Below, piece by piece: positions 7,996 to 15,894 of a DNA stretch of 49,626 nt. Origin of the DNA: Acidobacteriaceae bacterium. GTDB taxonomy: Bacteria; Acidobacteriota; Terriglobia; Bryobacterales; Bryobacteraceae. Where the stretch lies: NCBI GenBank assembly GCA_903970405.1, contig CAJCIT010000298.1, forward strand, positions 1-49,626, given 5' to 3'. The position numbers and the translations under genes were made by a program. The notes under the pieces are model-generated. The model did no database searches and was not told the DNA's origin. It was given only the letters and a program-made list of their open reading frames with translations. Position 1 is the stretch's first letter. Every line of letters begins with the position of its first letter.

Positions 7996-9661
7996 CGTGA
8001 GATTTCGAACGCTTCTGCTGTGTGTGCTGGTACCGGCGCTCGCAGTCCTGGTCTGGGCGGTTCAGCGTCATCCTGAAGCGCCGCCGGTGAAGCCCGGACC
8101 GGCGTCGATCCGGGTGAATACGCACGCAGGCGGTGCAACCGTGAGCCCGCTGATTTTTGGCGCTACGGTGGAGTGGACGGAGAACGGGAATCGCATTTTC
8201 GATCCGGCAGCCGGGAAGTTGAGAGCGGACATTCTGGATGCGCTCCGCCCGCTGCGAATTCCGGTCTGGCGTTTCCCCGGCGGGATTCTGTCCGATCACT
8301 ACGTGTGGCGCTCGGGCATCGGTCCGCTCGCGTCGCGCCCCAAGGCGCAGAACCCCATGGACCGCACCGTGCATGAAAACAATTTCGGCACGGACGAGTT
8401 CATCGCCTTCTGCCGGTCTTTGCAGGCGCAGCCGTTGATCACGGCCAACTTCGGCAGCGGCACTCTTGAAAGCACTCTGGAGTGGCAGAAGTATTTCATG
8501 GCTCAAGGCTTCCCGGTGCGCTACTGGGAGATCGGGAACGAAATCTATCTGGCCGAGCCAGGGGACAACGCAACAATTCCCGGCAACGACCGGCGCATTT
8601 TCAAGACGTCCGCCGAGTATGCGGCCGGTTTCAAGCAATGGGCGGCGGCGCTCCGCAAGGCCGACCCCACTGTCAAGGTGGGCGCCATCGCTGCCACCTA
8701 TAACGCCAGTAAGGAGCATCGGGACTGGCTCGATCGCCTGGTCAACGACGCCGGGAGCTCACCCGATTTCGTCGCCCTGCACAACTCCTATGCCCCGTTA
8801 GTCATGGGTTCCTACTCGTTTGGCGACGAACATAAGCGGCTGCGGGCCTACCAGGCGATGTTTGCGCAACCGGCGTTCGCCGCCGAAGATGTGCGGAAAG
8901 TGGAAGAGCGTTATGGCGCCGGACCAAGACCCGCTATTGCCATTACCGAGCATTTTCCGCTGTTCGGCGGCGGAGGTTCGCAGCGCCAAATGCTCGAGAT
9001 CCTCGATCAATCGCGCACGCTGGCCGCGGCCCTCTATACCGCCAGCCTGTTCCATACCTATATGCGCGAACATGTCTGGATGGCGAATTACAACCTTGCC
9101 GTCAGTAAATGGTTTGGCGCGCTGCTGACGGATGGCGACGCCGGGTTGGTGAAGACTCCCACTTACTACGTCTTCGACTTGTATCGAAACCATTTTGGAG
9201 ACCAGTTGCACCAGACGGAAGTGCGGAGCGATACCTACAACTCGCCGGAAGTCGGTATGACGAACGCCAGAGAGAACGTACCTTATTTGGATGCGGTCTC
9301 GGCCGGCGATGCGGACGGATCCCTCTATCTGGCGGTGATTAACCGGAACCTGTTTTACCCGGTGGAAGCGGCCATTGAAGTGAACGGCGCGGTGCCGCCG
9401 GCTGGCGCGTCGGCTCTGACGCTCGCGGGTCCGGCCGCAAATTCCATCAATGGCCCGGCTCTTGAGAGTTCCACCCAGGCCAACGGGCATATCGAAGAGG
9501 TTGCGTCCATGCCGAAGCCGGCTGAAGGGCGGTATGCCTTTCCCGCCGCTTCACTTACAATTTTGAAATGGCCGCCGGCGCAAGCGGGCTCAACCGCGGC
9601 GACCTCTGAAAGGAAACATGTCGTCGCTTACCGATCCAACAGCAAACATGCCGGTAACTGA
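7985..9661 (+). CDS. Exported/anchored clan GH-A glycoside hydrolase, arabinofuranosidase-like
   Basis: A 558-residue protein beginning with a basic, then hydrophobic N-terminus (RFRTLLLCVLVPALAVLVW) that is a signal peptide or membrane anchor. The body looks like a (beta/alpha)8 barrel: FGATVEWTENGNRI, VWRFPGG, then RYWEIGNEIY with a likely acid/base Glu186, and AITEHFPLFGG with a likely nucleophile Glu322. The 'FPGG' and 'GNE' motifs and the beta-sandwich-like C-terminal region are seen in GH51 alpha-L-arabinofuranosidases and related GH39/GH79 enzymes. In this operon it may trim or release the nascent exopolysaccharide. The TTG start at 7985 overlaps the previous gene; GTG 7997 is an alternative four codons later. 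The exact family needs a profile search. Confidence 0.7.
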   Translation: MRRSVRFRTLLLCVLVPALAVLVWAVQRHPEAPPVKPGPASIRVNTHAGGATVSPLIFGATVEWTENGNRIFDPAAGKLRADILDALRPLRIPVWRFPGGILSDHYVWRSGIGPLASRPKAQNPMDRTVHENNFGTDEFIAFCRSLQAQPLITANFGSGTLESTLEWQKYFMAQGFPVRYWEIGNEIYLAEPGDNATIPGNDRRIFKTSAEYAAGFKQWAAALRKADPTVKVGAIAATYNASKEHRDWLDRLVNDAGSSPDFVALHNSYAPLVMGSYSFGDEHKRLRAYQAMFAQPAFAAEDVRKVEERYGAGPRPAIAITEHFPLFGGGGSQRQMLEILDQSRTLAAALYTASLFHTYMREHVWMANYNLAVSKWFGALLTDGDAGLVKTPTYYVFDLYRNHFGDQLHQTEVRSDTYNSPEVGMTNARENVPYLDAVSAGDADGSLYLAVINRNLFYPVEAAIEVNGAVPPAGASALTLAGPAANSINGPALESSTQANGHIEEVASMPKPAEGRYAFPAASLTILKWPPAQAGSTAATSERKHVVAYRSNSKHAGN

Positions 9662-10238
9662 AGTAGCCGGCTTACGGGAAATCGATACTCCTCCCTTGCG
9701 GGGCTTCCGGAAGGTGCGGTCTCATCTAGGCGCGGCGTTCTTCAACATGGGCGTCAACGGCTTTCCGTTCCATGCGGTCCGGCAAGGCTACCTTCGCGCG
9801 TGTGGAATGAAGATCGGCAGCCAGGTGGCAATCATGCGCGGCGCCATCGTTATCCGCCCTGAGCAGATCAGTGTCGGCAGTCACTGCATTTTCGGCTTCA
9901 ATGTTTTTTTGGGCGGAGAAGGCGGGATTCAGATCGGAAGCAACGTCAATATTTCGAGTTTCTGCGCCATCCTCGGCGGCCGGCACGATTTCGACGACCC
10001 CACCTTCCGCCCCATTCTGAACCCCGTTATCATTGAGGATTACGCTTGGCTGGCAACGCGGGTCACCATCGCCGGCGGAGTTCGAATCGGCAGAGGGGCG
10101 GTGGTTGCCGCGGGTGCCGTGGTAACGCGGGACGTGCCCCCTTATCACGTGGTCGGCGGCGTACCCGCGAAGAAGATCCGCGAGCGAAACCCAGAGGCAT
10201 GCGTGTATGAATTTAACTACCAACCCTGGTTTTTCTGA
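9618..10238 (+). CDS. Left-handed beta-helix (hexapeptide repeat) acyltransferase
   Basis: A 206-residue protein whose middle and end are hexapeptide repeats: repeated [ILV]GxxxxI-type turns such as IGSQVAIMRGAIV, ISVGSHCIFG, IQIGSNVNISSFC and VRIGRGAVVAAGAVVTRDVPPYHVVGGVPAKKI. The closing 'GAVVTRDVPPYHVVGGVPAK' is the signature of WcaF/LacA-type O-acetyltransferases, and HDFDDP near residue 130 probably contains the catalytic His. It likely transfers an acetyl group to a sugar of the polysaccharide. The ATG at 9618 has AAGGAAA a few bases upstream and lies inside the end of the hydrolase gene (44-base overlap in another frame), and the gene overlaps the next by 32 bases. Confidence 0.88.
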   Translation: MSSLTDPTANMPVTEVAGLREIDTPPLRGFRKVRSHLGAAFFNMGVNGFPFHAVRQGYLRACGMKIGSQVAIMRGAIVIRPEQISVGSHCIFGFNVFLGGEGGIQIGSNVNISSFCAILGGRHDFDDPTFRPILNPVIIEDYAWLATRVTIAGGVRIGRGAVVAAGAVVTRDVPPYHVVGGVPAKKIRERNPEACVYEFNYQPWFF

Positions 10239-11355
10239 CGAACCCGCGCGCAACGGACTCGCTGGCCGTGCTCTCCGCGGGTCCGGCCTTCCGTCTTCGC
10301 CAGCGGCAGGCTGTGAGCTTTCCATCGTCATCGTTTCCTGGAACGTCCGCGACATGCTGCGCGATTGCCTTCGCTCGATCGAAGCAGAAAACGCCGGCGG
10401 CTGGGCGGAGGTTGTGCTCGTCGATAACGCCTCATCGGACTCCACCTGCGACATGGTCCGCCAGGAATTTCCGTGGGTACGTCTGATTGAAAGCCGCGAG
10501 AATCTGGGTTTTGCCCCGGGGAACAATTTGGCGCTACAGAGTGTGCGCGGCGAGTTTGTCCTGCTGTTGAATCCGGACACTCTGGTCTACAAGGGCACAT
10601 TGCGAAAGATGCTCGATTTTGCCCGCGCGAATCCTTCCGTGGGGATTGTGGGCCCAAAGCAATTTACCGGAGACGGCAAGCTTCACTATGAGGCGGCGGT
10701 GGATTTCCCCACCATTTGGAACGTGTTTTGCGACTTGATGATGCTCCCGGCGGTGTTTCCGCGCAGCCGCTGGTTTGCCGGACGAAAGCTCGGTTACTGG
10801 GATCACGAAGGCGATCGCGAAGTGCCTGCCATTTCGGGCGCGGCGATGCTGCTGCGCAAGTCGCTGTTCGACCGTGTCGGCCCGCTGGACGAGACCATGT
10901 TCTGCGTGGAAGATATCGATCTGTGCTGGCGCGTGCGCCGCGCTGGCTTCAGCGTCTACTACTTGGGTTCCGCGCCCATCGTGCACTATGTTGGCGGCAG
11001 CAGAGCCCACGGCAAAGCCGGCCTGCAGCGCCAGATTGCCTTTCAGTCGCTATGGCTCTATTTGCGCAAGAGCCGTGGTTCGCCGGCGCCGGCAGTGCTG
11101 AGCGTGGTGGTATTCTGCTGGGCGCTGGCCGCGTGGCCGGTCACTGCTCTCGCCGCCAGGATACTTCCCCAGGGCCGAAAGCGATCGCGCCTTGAATTTC
11201 TCAGTCTCCTTGCCCACAGCCTCCTCCAGTGGAGTCTGCTGGATAAGACGAAATTCCGCCATCACCTGGCGAAGCCGTCCATCGACAATGGAAGCGCCGG
11301 CCGCCCCGGGAAGATAAATTTTCCCTCCGCGCCCGAGGAGCACGCGCGGCCATGA
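10207..11355 (+). CDS. Glycosyltransferase family 2, rhamnosyltransferase-like, with C-terminal membrane segment
   Basis: A 382-residue GT2 protein. After about 35 poorly conserved residues comes LSIVIVSWNVRDML, then VVLVDNASSDSTC, the LGFAPGNNLAL segment and LLLNPDT carrying the DxD-type metal site; GAAMLLRKSLFDRVG and FCVEDIDLCWRVRRAG follow. This order is typical of WbbL/dTDP-rhamnosyl-like enzymes. A hydrophobic stretch near residue 300 (LSVVVFCWALAAWPVTALAA) suggests membrane attachment. The ATG at 10207 overlaps the previous gene by 32 bases and lacks an obvious ribosome site, so translation may be coupled; the next gene starts with an ATGA overlap. Rhamnose specificity is only suggested. 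Confidence 0.87.
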   Translation: MNLTTNPGFSDEPARNGLAGRALRGSGLPSSPAAGCELSIVIVSWNVRDMLRDCLRSIEAENAGGWAEVVLVDNASSDSTCDMVRQEFPWVRLIESRENLGFAPGNNLALQSVRGEFVLLLNPDTLVYKGTLRKMLDFARANPSVGIVGPKQFTGDGKLHYEAAVDFPTIWNVFCDLMMLPAVFPRSRWFAGRKLGYWDHEGDREVPAISGAAMLLRKSLFDRVGPLDETMFCVEDIDLCWRVRRAGFSVYYLGSAPIVHYVGGSRAHGKAGLQRQIAFQSLWLYLRKSRGSPAPAVLSVVVFCWALAAWPVTALAARILPQGRKRSRLEFLSLLAHSLLQWSLLDKTKFRHHLAKPSIDNGSAGRPGKINFPSAPEEHARP

Positions 11356-12515
11356 AAATTGGAATTGACGCGCACGGCATCGGCGGGCATAGCTTTGCAC
11401 CAGGCAACGAAACGTATTTCGGAAACCTCATCCGCGAGTTGCTCGCGATCGACAGCGAGAATGAGTACCACATCTTTGTCAATCATCCCGCCGCGATGGC
11501 CGCCACTGTGCAGGGCCGCGCCAACGCCCGTCTGGTGGCCTTGAAGCCCAGATCGCAATGGATCCAGCGGCCCTTCAGTCTGCCCGTCTATGCGCGAACT
11601 CATGGTCTCGACTTGGTGCACGTGCCCTTTTGCCGGCCGCCGTTCACCGGCGCGAAGACCGTTGTAACCGTACACGACGCCAACTTCGAATTGTTCCCCC
11701 AGGACTTCACTACCATTGAGCGATGGCGGCTGAAGTTGCTGGTGCCGGGCAGTTGCCGGCAGGCGGACCTGATCTTCACCGTCTCTGAGTATGCGAAAGC
11801 CGAACTTTGCCGGCTATACAACCTGCCTCCGCAAAAGGTGGTTGTCACTTACAACGCGGCCGACCACTTCCTAGACCGCGCAGCGGCGGCTGCCGCGTCG
11901 AACCAATCAGCCGGTCCGGCGCGGTTTGCGCAGCCCTACGTTTTCTTTGTTGGCATGATCGCGCCGAAGAAGAACCTGGTGCGGCTGGTGAAGGCGTTCG
12001 ACTCCATCAAGTCGCGAAGGGGTTTGCCGCACCAATTGGTGATCGCCGGCAAGTGGGGTTGGAAGAATGAAGAGCTGACAGCCGTGCTTCCGTCGCTGCG
12101 GCATCGCGAAAGCATTCACTTTCCCGGCTATCTGACCCCCGTCGAACTGGACCGGTTCCTGCGCCGCGCGGACGCGTTCGTATTCCCTTCCCTGTATGAG
12201 GCTTTTGGCATTCCTCCTATGGAAGCGCAAGCCTTTGGCGTGCCGGTGTTGGTTTCGGACACCACCTGTTTCCCGGAAATCTATGGCAACTCGGCCGCCT
12301 ATTGCGATCCCTATAGCGTCGATTCGATCGCCGCGGCGCTTGAATCCCTGCTCCTCGATCCCGCGAAACGGTCTGAGCTGATTGCTCTCGGCAAGAAGCG
12401 CGTTTCCCAGTTCCGCTGGAATCGAACCGCTCGTGTGGCCTTAGCGGGGTACCAAAGTCTTTTTCGAAAGGACCGCCAGCCGGCCCCTGAACTTGCTGGG
12501 GCTCGAACGCCATGA
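11352..12515 (+). CDS. Glycosyltransferase family 4 (GT-B fold)
   Basis: A 387-residue GT-B enzyme. It starts MKIGIDAHGIGG with the Gly-rich acceptor-side loop, continues with VHDANFELFPQDF and FTVSEYAKAELCRLY, and has the donor-side half beginning at YVFFVGMIAPKKNLVRLVKAF. The retaining-transferase motif E-x7-E is present in LYEAFGIPPMEAQAFGVPVL. It resembles mannosyl- and rhamnosyl-transferases of exopolysaccharide clusters. It is soluble by sequence and probably peripheral on the inner membrane. Start and stop overlap both neighbours by four bases, so it is translated as part of the operon. Donor and linkage are not predictable. Confidence 0.9.
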   Translation: MKIGIDAHGIGGHSFAPGNETYFGNLIRELLAIDSENEYHIFVNHPAAMAATVQGRANARLVALKPRSQWIQRPFSLPVYARTHGLDLVHVPFCRPPFTGAKTVVTVHDANFELFPQDFTTIERWRLKLLVPGSCRQADLIFTVSEYAKAELCRLYNLPPQKVVVTYNAADHFLDRAAAAAASNQSAGPARFAQPYVFFVGMIAPKKNLVRLVKAFDSIKSRRGLPHQLVIAGKWGWKNEELTAVLPSLRHRESIHFPGYLTPVELDRFLRRADAFVFPSLYEAFGIPPMEAQAFGVPVLVSDTTCFPEIYGNSAAYCDPYSVDSIAAALESLLLDPAKRSELIALGKKRVSQFRWNRTARVALAGYQSLFRKDRQPAPELAGARTP

Positions 12516-13726
12516 AAGTCGCTCTTTACTATCCCTGGCTCTATCTCCGCAGCGGCGGAGAACGCACCATCTCGGAGTTGATCGCACGTAGCCGGCACGA
12601 TTGGACCCTCATCACGAACCGGTTCGAACCCGAATCCACTTTCCCGAGCCTCTCCCAGGCGAAGGTGATTGAACTGCCGCGCGTCTCTGTGCAGCGCTCT
12701 TTCAGCCATGTGGCCCGCGCCGCCTGGCGAATCGGGCGCCAAAAGCTGCCGCTCCAGGGGCAGCAGGCCCTGGTTGTTTTTTGCGAAGGGCTAGGCGATT
12801 TCGTTACCTTCCGGAATTCGCACCTCCCGGTCATTTGCCTTTGCCTGACGCCGTTGCGCGCCTCTTTTGACCCGCATTACCAGGAAGTCTATTTAAAGAT
12901 GAAGGGTGCGGGCCTCCTGCGCCGGCTGTTACTCAACGCCTTCGGCGCGGCGTTCCGGGTAGCGGACCGGATCGCGTGGCGCAAATACACCAAGGTCTTC
13001 GCTATCAGCGGTGAGGTGCGTAACCGGATCGTGGCCGGCAAACTACGCGCGCCCAAAGAGATCGATGTCATTTACCCGGGCGTCGACCCCGCCGCGCATC
13101 AACCCACCGGAACCTATCTCCCGGAGTTTCTGATCCCCGGCCGGATCATGTGGACGAAGAACCTGGAGCTGGGCATCGATGCCTTTATGAATCTGATGCA
13201 GCGGCGTCCGGATCTCTCGCGTTTCCGTCTCATCATCGCCGGTTTTGTGGACGTGAAGAGCCGGCCCTACCTGGCGGCCCTGCGCGAACGGGCAAGTTCC
13301 TGTCCTCAAGTGGAATTTATTGAAGCGCCGTCGGACGAAGAGCTCTTCGCCCTCTACGGCAGAGTGTCCGCCATCGTCTATCCTCCGTTCAACGAGGATT
13401 GGGGCCTGGTGCCGATCGAAGCGATGATGTTTGGAAAGCCGGTGGTCGCCGTCAACAGGGGCGGCCCCACGGAGACAATCGTCAACGGAAGGAATGGCTT
13501 TCTGACGGAACCCGACCCCCAGGCTTTCTCCGTGGCCATGGAGCGGTTCGCCGACGATCCGGAACTAGTCCGCGAGATGGGCAAGCACGGCCGTGAGCAT
13601 GTCAACCGCTTCGACTGGCGATTCTTCGTCGAGGCCATGGACAATTGCATCGATCGGGCGGTGGAAGGGGTAAGCGAAAGGAGTGCCGATGAGCCAAAAT
13701 CCGCCGATTCGGGTTTTGCTTACTAA
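12512..13726 (+). CDS. Glycosyltransferase family 4 (GT-B fold), second copy
   Basis: A 404-residue GT-B transferase distinct from its neighbour. It opens with MKVALYYPWLYLRSGGERT, a loop seen in ALG11/WbaZ-like enzymes, carries FAISGEVRNRI and VIYPGVDP in the linker, then FLIPGRIMWTKNLELGI and the motif FNEDWGLVPIEAMMFGKPVVAV holding the two conserved Glu residues. It is the last glycosyltransferase of the operon. Its 3' end overlaps the start of the B12-binding subunit gene by 38 bases, so the mutase genes are physically tied to the glycan genes. Intact by all visible motifs; substrate unknown. Confidence 0.9.
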   Translation: MKVALYYPWLYLRSGGERTISELIARSRHDWTLITNRFEPESTFPSLSQAKVIELPRVSVQRSFSHVARAAWRIGRQKLPLQGQQALVVFCEGLGDFVTFRNSHLPVICLCLTPLRASFDPHYQEVYLKMKGAGLLRRLLLNAFGAAFRVADRIAWRKYTKVFAISGEVRNRIVAGKLRAPKEIDVIYPGVDPAAHQPTGTYLPEFLIPGRIMWTKNLELGIDAFMNLMQRRPDLSRFRLIIAGFVDVKSRPYLAALRERASSCPQVEFIEAPSDEELFALYGRVSAIVYPPFNEDWGLVPIEAMMFGKPVVAVNRGGPTETIVNGRNGFLTEPDPQAFSVAMERFADDPELVREMGKHGREHVNRFDWRFFVEAMDNCIDRAVEGVSERSADEPKSADSGFAY

Positions 13727-14144
13727 GATCGGCCTCGATGGCCATGATCGCGGCTACCGACTGGTGGCGGCGGCGCTACGTGACGCCGGCATGGAAGTAA
13801 TACTCACCGGACCTTGGATGAGCGCCGCGGCCGTGGTCAATATCGCGGTTCAGGAGGATGTGGATGTCATCGGCATCAGCTCGCTCTCATTCGACCATCT
13901 CCTCATACCCGGCTTGATGGCTCGCCTGAAGAGTGACGGACCGGAGAACGTCATTGTGATTGTCGGCGGCATCGTTCCCGATGAAGACGTGCCATTGTTG
14001 ATTGACGCGGGTGTGGCCGCGGTTTTCCCGCCGGGCAGCAGCTTGAAGGACCTGGTTGTCTTTCTTCGCGAGAAGGTGAGCGCCGACCGGAATCCGGACG
14101 TCGCGGGCGCCGAAATTGCGGCGGAAGAGGCCATTCATGATTGA
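13689..14144 (+). CDS. B12-binding subunit of a methylmalonyl-CoA mutase-type enzyme
   Basis: A protein of about 151 residues that is a complete cobalamin-binding domain. The cofactor motif DxHxxG appears as DGHDRG with the cobalt-ligating His at residue 19, followed by the expected SSLSFDHL segment, the GGIVPDEDV loop and GVAAVFPPGSSL, which equals the conserved 'GxxxxF.PGT' nucleotide-tail pocket with Ser for Thr. This is the separate small-subunit form seen in archaeal-type and 2-hydroxyisobutyryl-type mutases. The start ATG 13689 has AGGAG five bases upstream; GTG 13683 overlaps that site and is less likely. The gene overlaps the upstream GT4 by 38 bases and the downstream catalytic subunit by 8 bases. 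Confidence 0.88.
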   Translation: MSQNPPIRVLLTKIGLDGHDRGYRLVAAALRDAGMEVILTGPWMSAAAVVNIAVQEDVDVIGISSLSFDHLLIPGLMARLKSDGPENVIVIVGGIVPDEDVPLLIDAGVAAVFPPGSSLKDLVVFLREKVSADRNPDVAGAEIAAEEAIHD

Positions 14145-15798
14145 CGAACCGAAGTGCGCCACAAAGCAGGAAGCTTGGGAACTCGAATTCGCGGCCTCCG
14201 CCTCGGGTAAGAAGCGCGTGAACCGGTCAGGCATCGAACTCAAGCCGATTTATACGCCGGACGATTGGGACGCCAGCCGCTTTGACGCAAACGTCGGATA
14301 TCCCGGCCAGGAGCCCTACGCGCGCGGGATTTACCCCGCCATGTACCTGGGGCAGGATTGGTCCCGGCGCATGCTGATCGGTTTTGGAACGCCCGAAGAT
14401 TTCAATCGCCGGCAAAGAGAGATGCTCGCTTCGGGCACTACGGCAGTCAACTTCATCCCTTGCAATTCGGTCTTCCGCGGGTATGATATTGACGAAGTCG
14501 ACCCACTGCTGGTAGGAACCTGCGGCACGGCCGTCAACACGCTGGACGACATGCGGATTGCACTGGACGGCATCGATCTGGGCAATGCCAGTATCGGCAT
14601 GAACGACCCCAGCCCGTTCACGCTGTTTGCGTTTGTCCTATTGCTGGCCGAGGAACGCGGCACGCCGTGGGCGGCCCTGCGCGGCACCAGCAATCAGTCC
14701 GATTACATCTCGCACTTCGTCGCCAATCACATGTTCTACCGGCTCTCGCTCGATGGCGCCCGCCGCGTGTTGCGCGACCACATCCTGTTTGTGAACCGGC
14801 ACGCGCCGCGATGGAATCCGCTTTCGATCGTCGGCCAGCACATGCAGCAGGCCGGAGCCACGCCCGCCCAGGCGCTGGGATTCACGCTCTCTTCCGCCCT
14901 CTACTATGTGGATCAGTGTTGCCAGGCCGGCCTCCCGATAGACGACTTTGTTTATCGTTTTACCTTCTTCTTCGACGTGAGCATCAGCCTGTTCGAAGAA
15001 GTGGCGAAGTTCCGGGCGGGCCGGCGCCTGTGGAGCCGCCTGCTGAAGGAGCGCTTTGGCGCCCGCAATCCCCGCAGCCTGCGATTCAAGTTCCACGCTC
15101 AAACCTCAGGTGTTGACCTGACCCGCCAGCAGCCTCTGAACAACATCGCGCGGGTGGCGCTTCAAGGCATGGCGGCCATTCTGGGCGGCATGCAATCCCT
15201 GCACACCGATGCCTACGACGAAGCGCTTGCCACGCCGTCGGAAGAGACCGCGCGCATTGCGATCATGACGCAGAACATCCTGGCGGAAGAAACTGGCTTA
15301 ACCGATGTCATCGATCCGTTGGGAGGCGCCTGGTACATCGAGAGCCTTACCGATGAAATGGAAGACAAGGCGCTGGAGGTGATTCACCGGGTAGACGCTT
15401 TGGGCGGCATGTTCGAAGCCGTGCGAAGCGGGTACGTGCAGCGCGTCATCGGCGAATCGGCCCGCCAGTTTCAGGCGCGCGTGGAGAGCGGCGAGCAGAC
15501 CGTGGTGGGCGTGAACAAGTACCGGCTTCCGGATCATCTGGACCGTGCCAAGCCCATCCCGCGGCCCGATCCCGAGGCGGTCAACCGGCAGTATGATCGC
15601 CTTCGCCGCTACAAGAGCAATCGAAGCCAGAGTGCGCTCGAGCGCGGATTGGACGATCTCTCTCGGACGGCGGAGGACCCAGCCGCTAACGTTTACTCAG
15701 CGGTGATCGATGCGATTCGCAGGGGAGCAACGCACGGTGAGGTGGTGGGCCGCTTGCGGCGCGACCTCGGTTTCGGCCAGCCGCTGCATGTACCGTAG
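14137..15798 (+). CDS. Catalytic subunit of a coenzyme B12-dependent acyl-CoA mutase, specificity unclear
   Basis: A protein of about 553 residues with the substrate-binding TIM barrel of the methylmalonyl-CoA mutase family: RGIYPAMYLG (aligning with the Tyr89 region of the Propionibacterium enzyme, here Tyr66), IGFGTPEDFNRRQ, a GT-NQ-D segment, SIVGQHMQQAGAT with His235, KFHAQTSGVDLT, NIARVALQGMAA, GGMQSLHTDAYDEA and IDPLGGAWYIE. Arg210 aligns by my reading with substrate Arg207. In place of the nearly invariant 'GYH' the sequence has GQH (Gln234), and the 'NPCNSVFRGYD' and 'GMNDPSPFTLF' regions differ strongly from standard mutases, so the substrate may not be methylmalonyl-CoA. GAAGAGG lies 7 bases before ATG 14137; an upstream TTG at 14116 is less likely. 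No mutase chaperone (MeaB) or epimerase gene is adjacent. Confidence 0.85.
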   Translation: MIDEPKCATKQEAWELEFAASASGKKRVNRSGIELKPIYTPDDWDASRFDANVGYPGQEPYARGIYPAMYLGQDWSRRMLIGFGTPEDFNRRQREMLASGTTAVNFIPCNSVFRGYDIDEVDPLLVGTCGTAVNTLDDMRIALDGIDLGNASIGMNDPSPFTLFAFVLLLAEERGTPWAALRGTSNQSDYISHFVANHMFYRLSLDGARRVLRDHILFVNRHAPRWNPLSIVGQHMQQAGATPAQALGFTLSSALYYVDQCCQAGLPIDDFVYRFTFFFDVSISLFEEVAKFRAGRRLWSRLLKERFGARNPRSLRFKFHAQTSGVDLTRQQPLNNIARVALQGMAAILGGMQSLHTDAYDEALATPSEETARIAIMTQNILAEETGLTDVIDPLGGAWYIESLTDEMEDKALEVIHRVDALGGMFEAVRSGYVQRVIGESARQFQARVESGEQTVVGVNKYRLPDHLDRAKPIPRPDPEAVNRQYDRLRRYKSNRSQSALERGLDDLSRTAEDPAANVYSAVIDAIRRGATHGEVVGRLRRDLGFGQPLHVP

Positions 15799-15850
15799 CG
15801 GAAGCGGGTCTTCACCGGCCCCATTATGGATTCCATCCTGCCCTACACGC

Positions 15851-15879
15851 TTAAATGACCTGCGTTCCTCGGATATCAT
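15851..15879 (+). promoter_or_regulatory. Possible sigma-70-type promoter before the 15895 gene
   Basis: TATCAT at 15874-15879 is a good -10 box and TTAAAT at 15851-15856, 17 bases upstream, is a weak -35. The predicted start of transcription lies about eight bases before the ATG at 15895, leaving a very short leader. It suggests the 15895 gene is transcribed separately from the polysaccharide operon that ends at 15798. Confidence 0.3.
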
Positions 15880-15894
15880 GAGCATACCCTCTGC

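Noticed and set aside
12600-12660. GGTTCGAAC-type sequence resembling a tRNA T-loop
   Set aside because: It is inside a well-supported glycosyltransferase gene and no acceptor or anticodon stem can be built around it.
14116-14136. Earlier TTG start of the mutase catalytic subunit
   Set aside because: No ribosome site before it, whereas GAAGAGG precedes ATG 14137.
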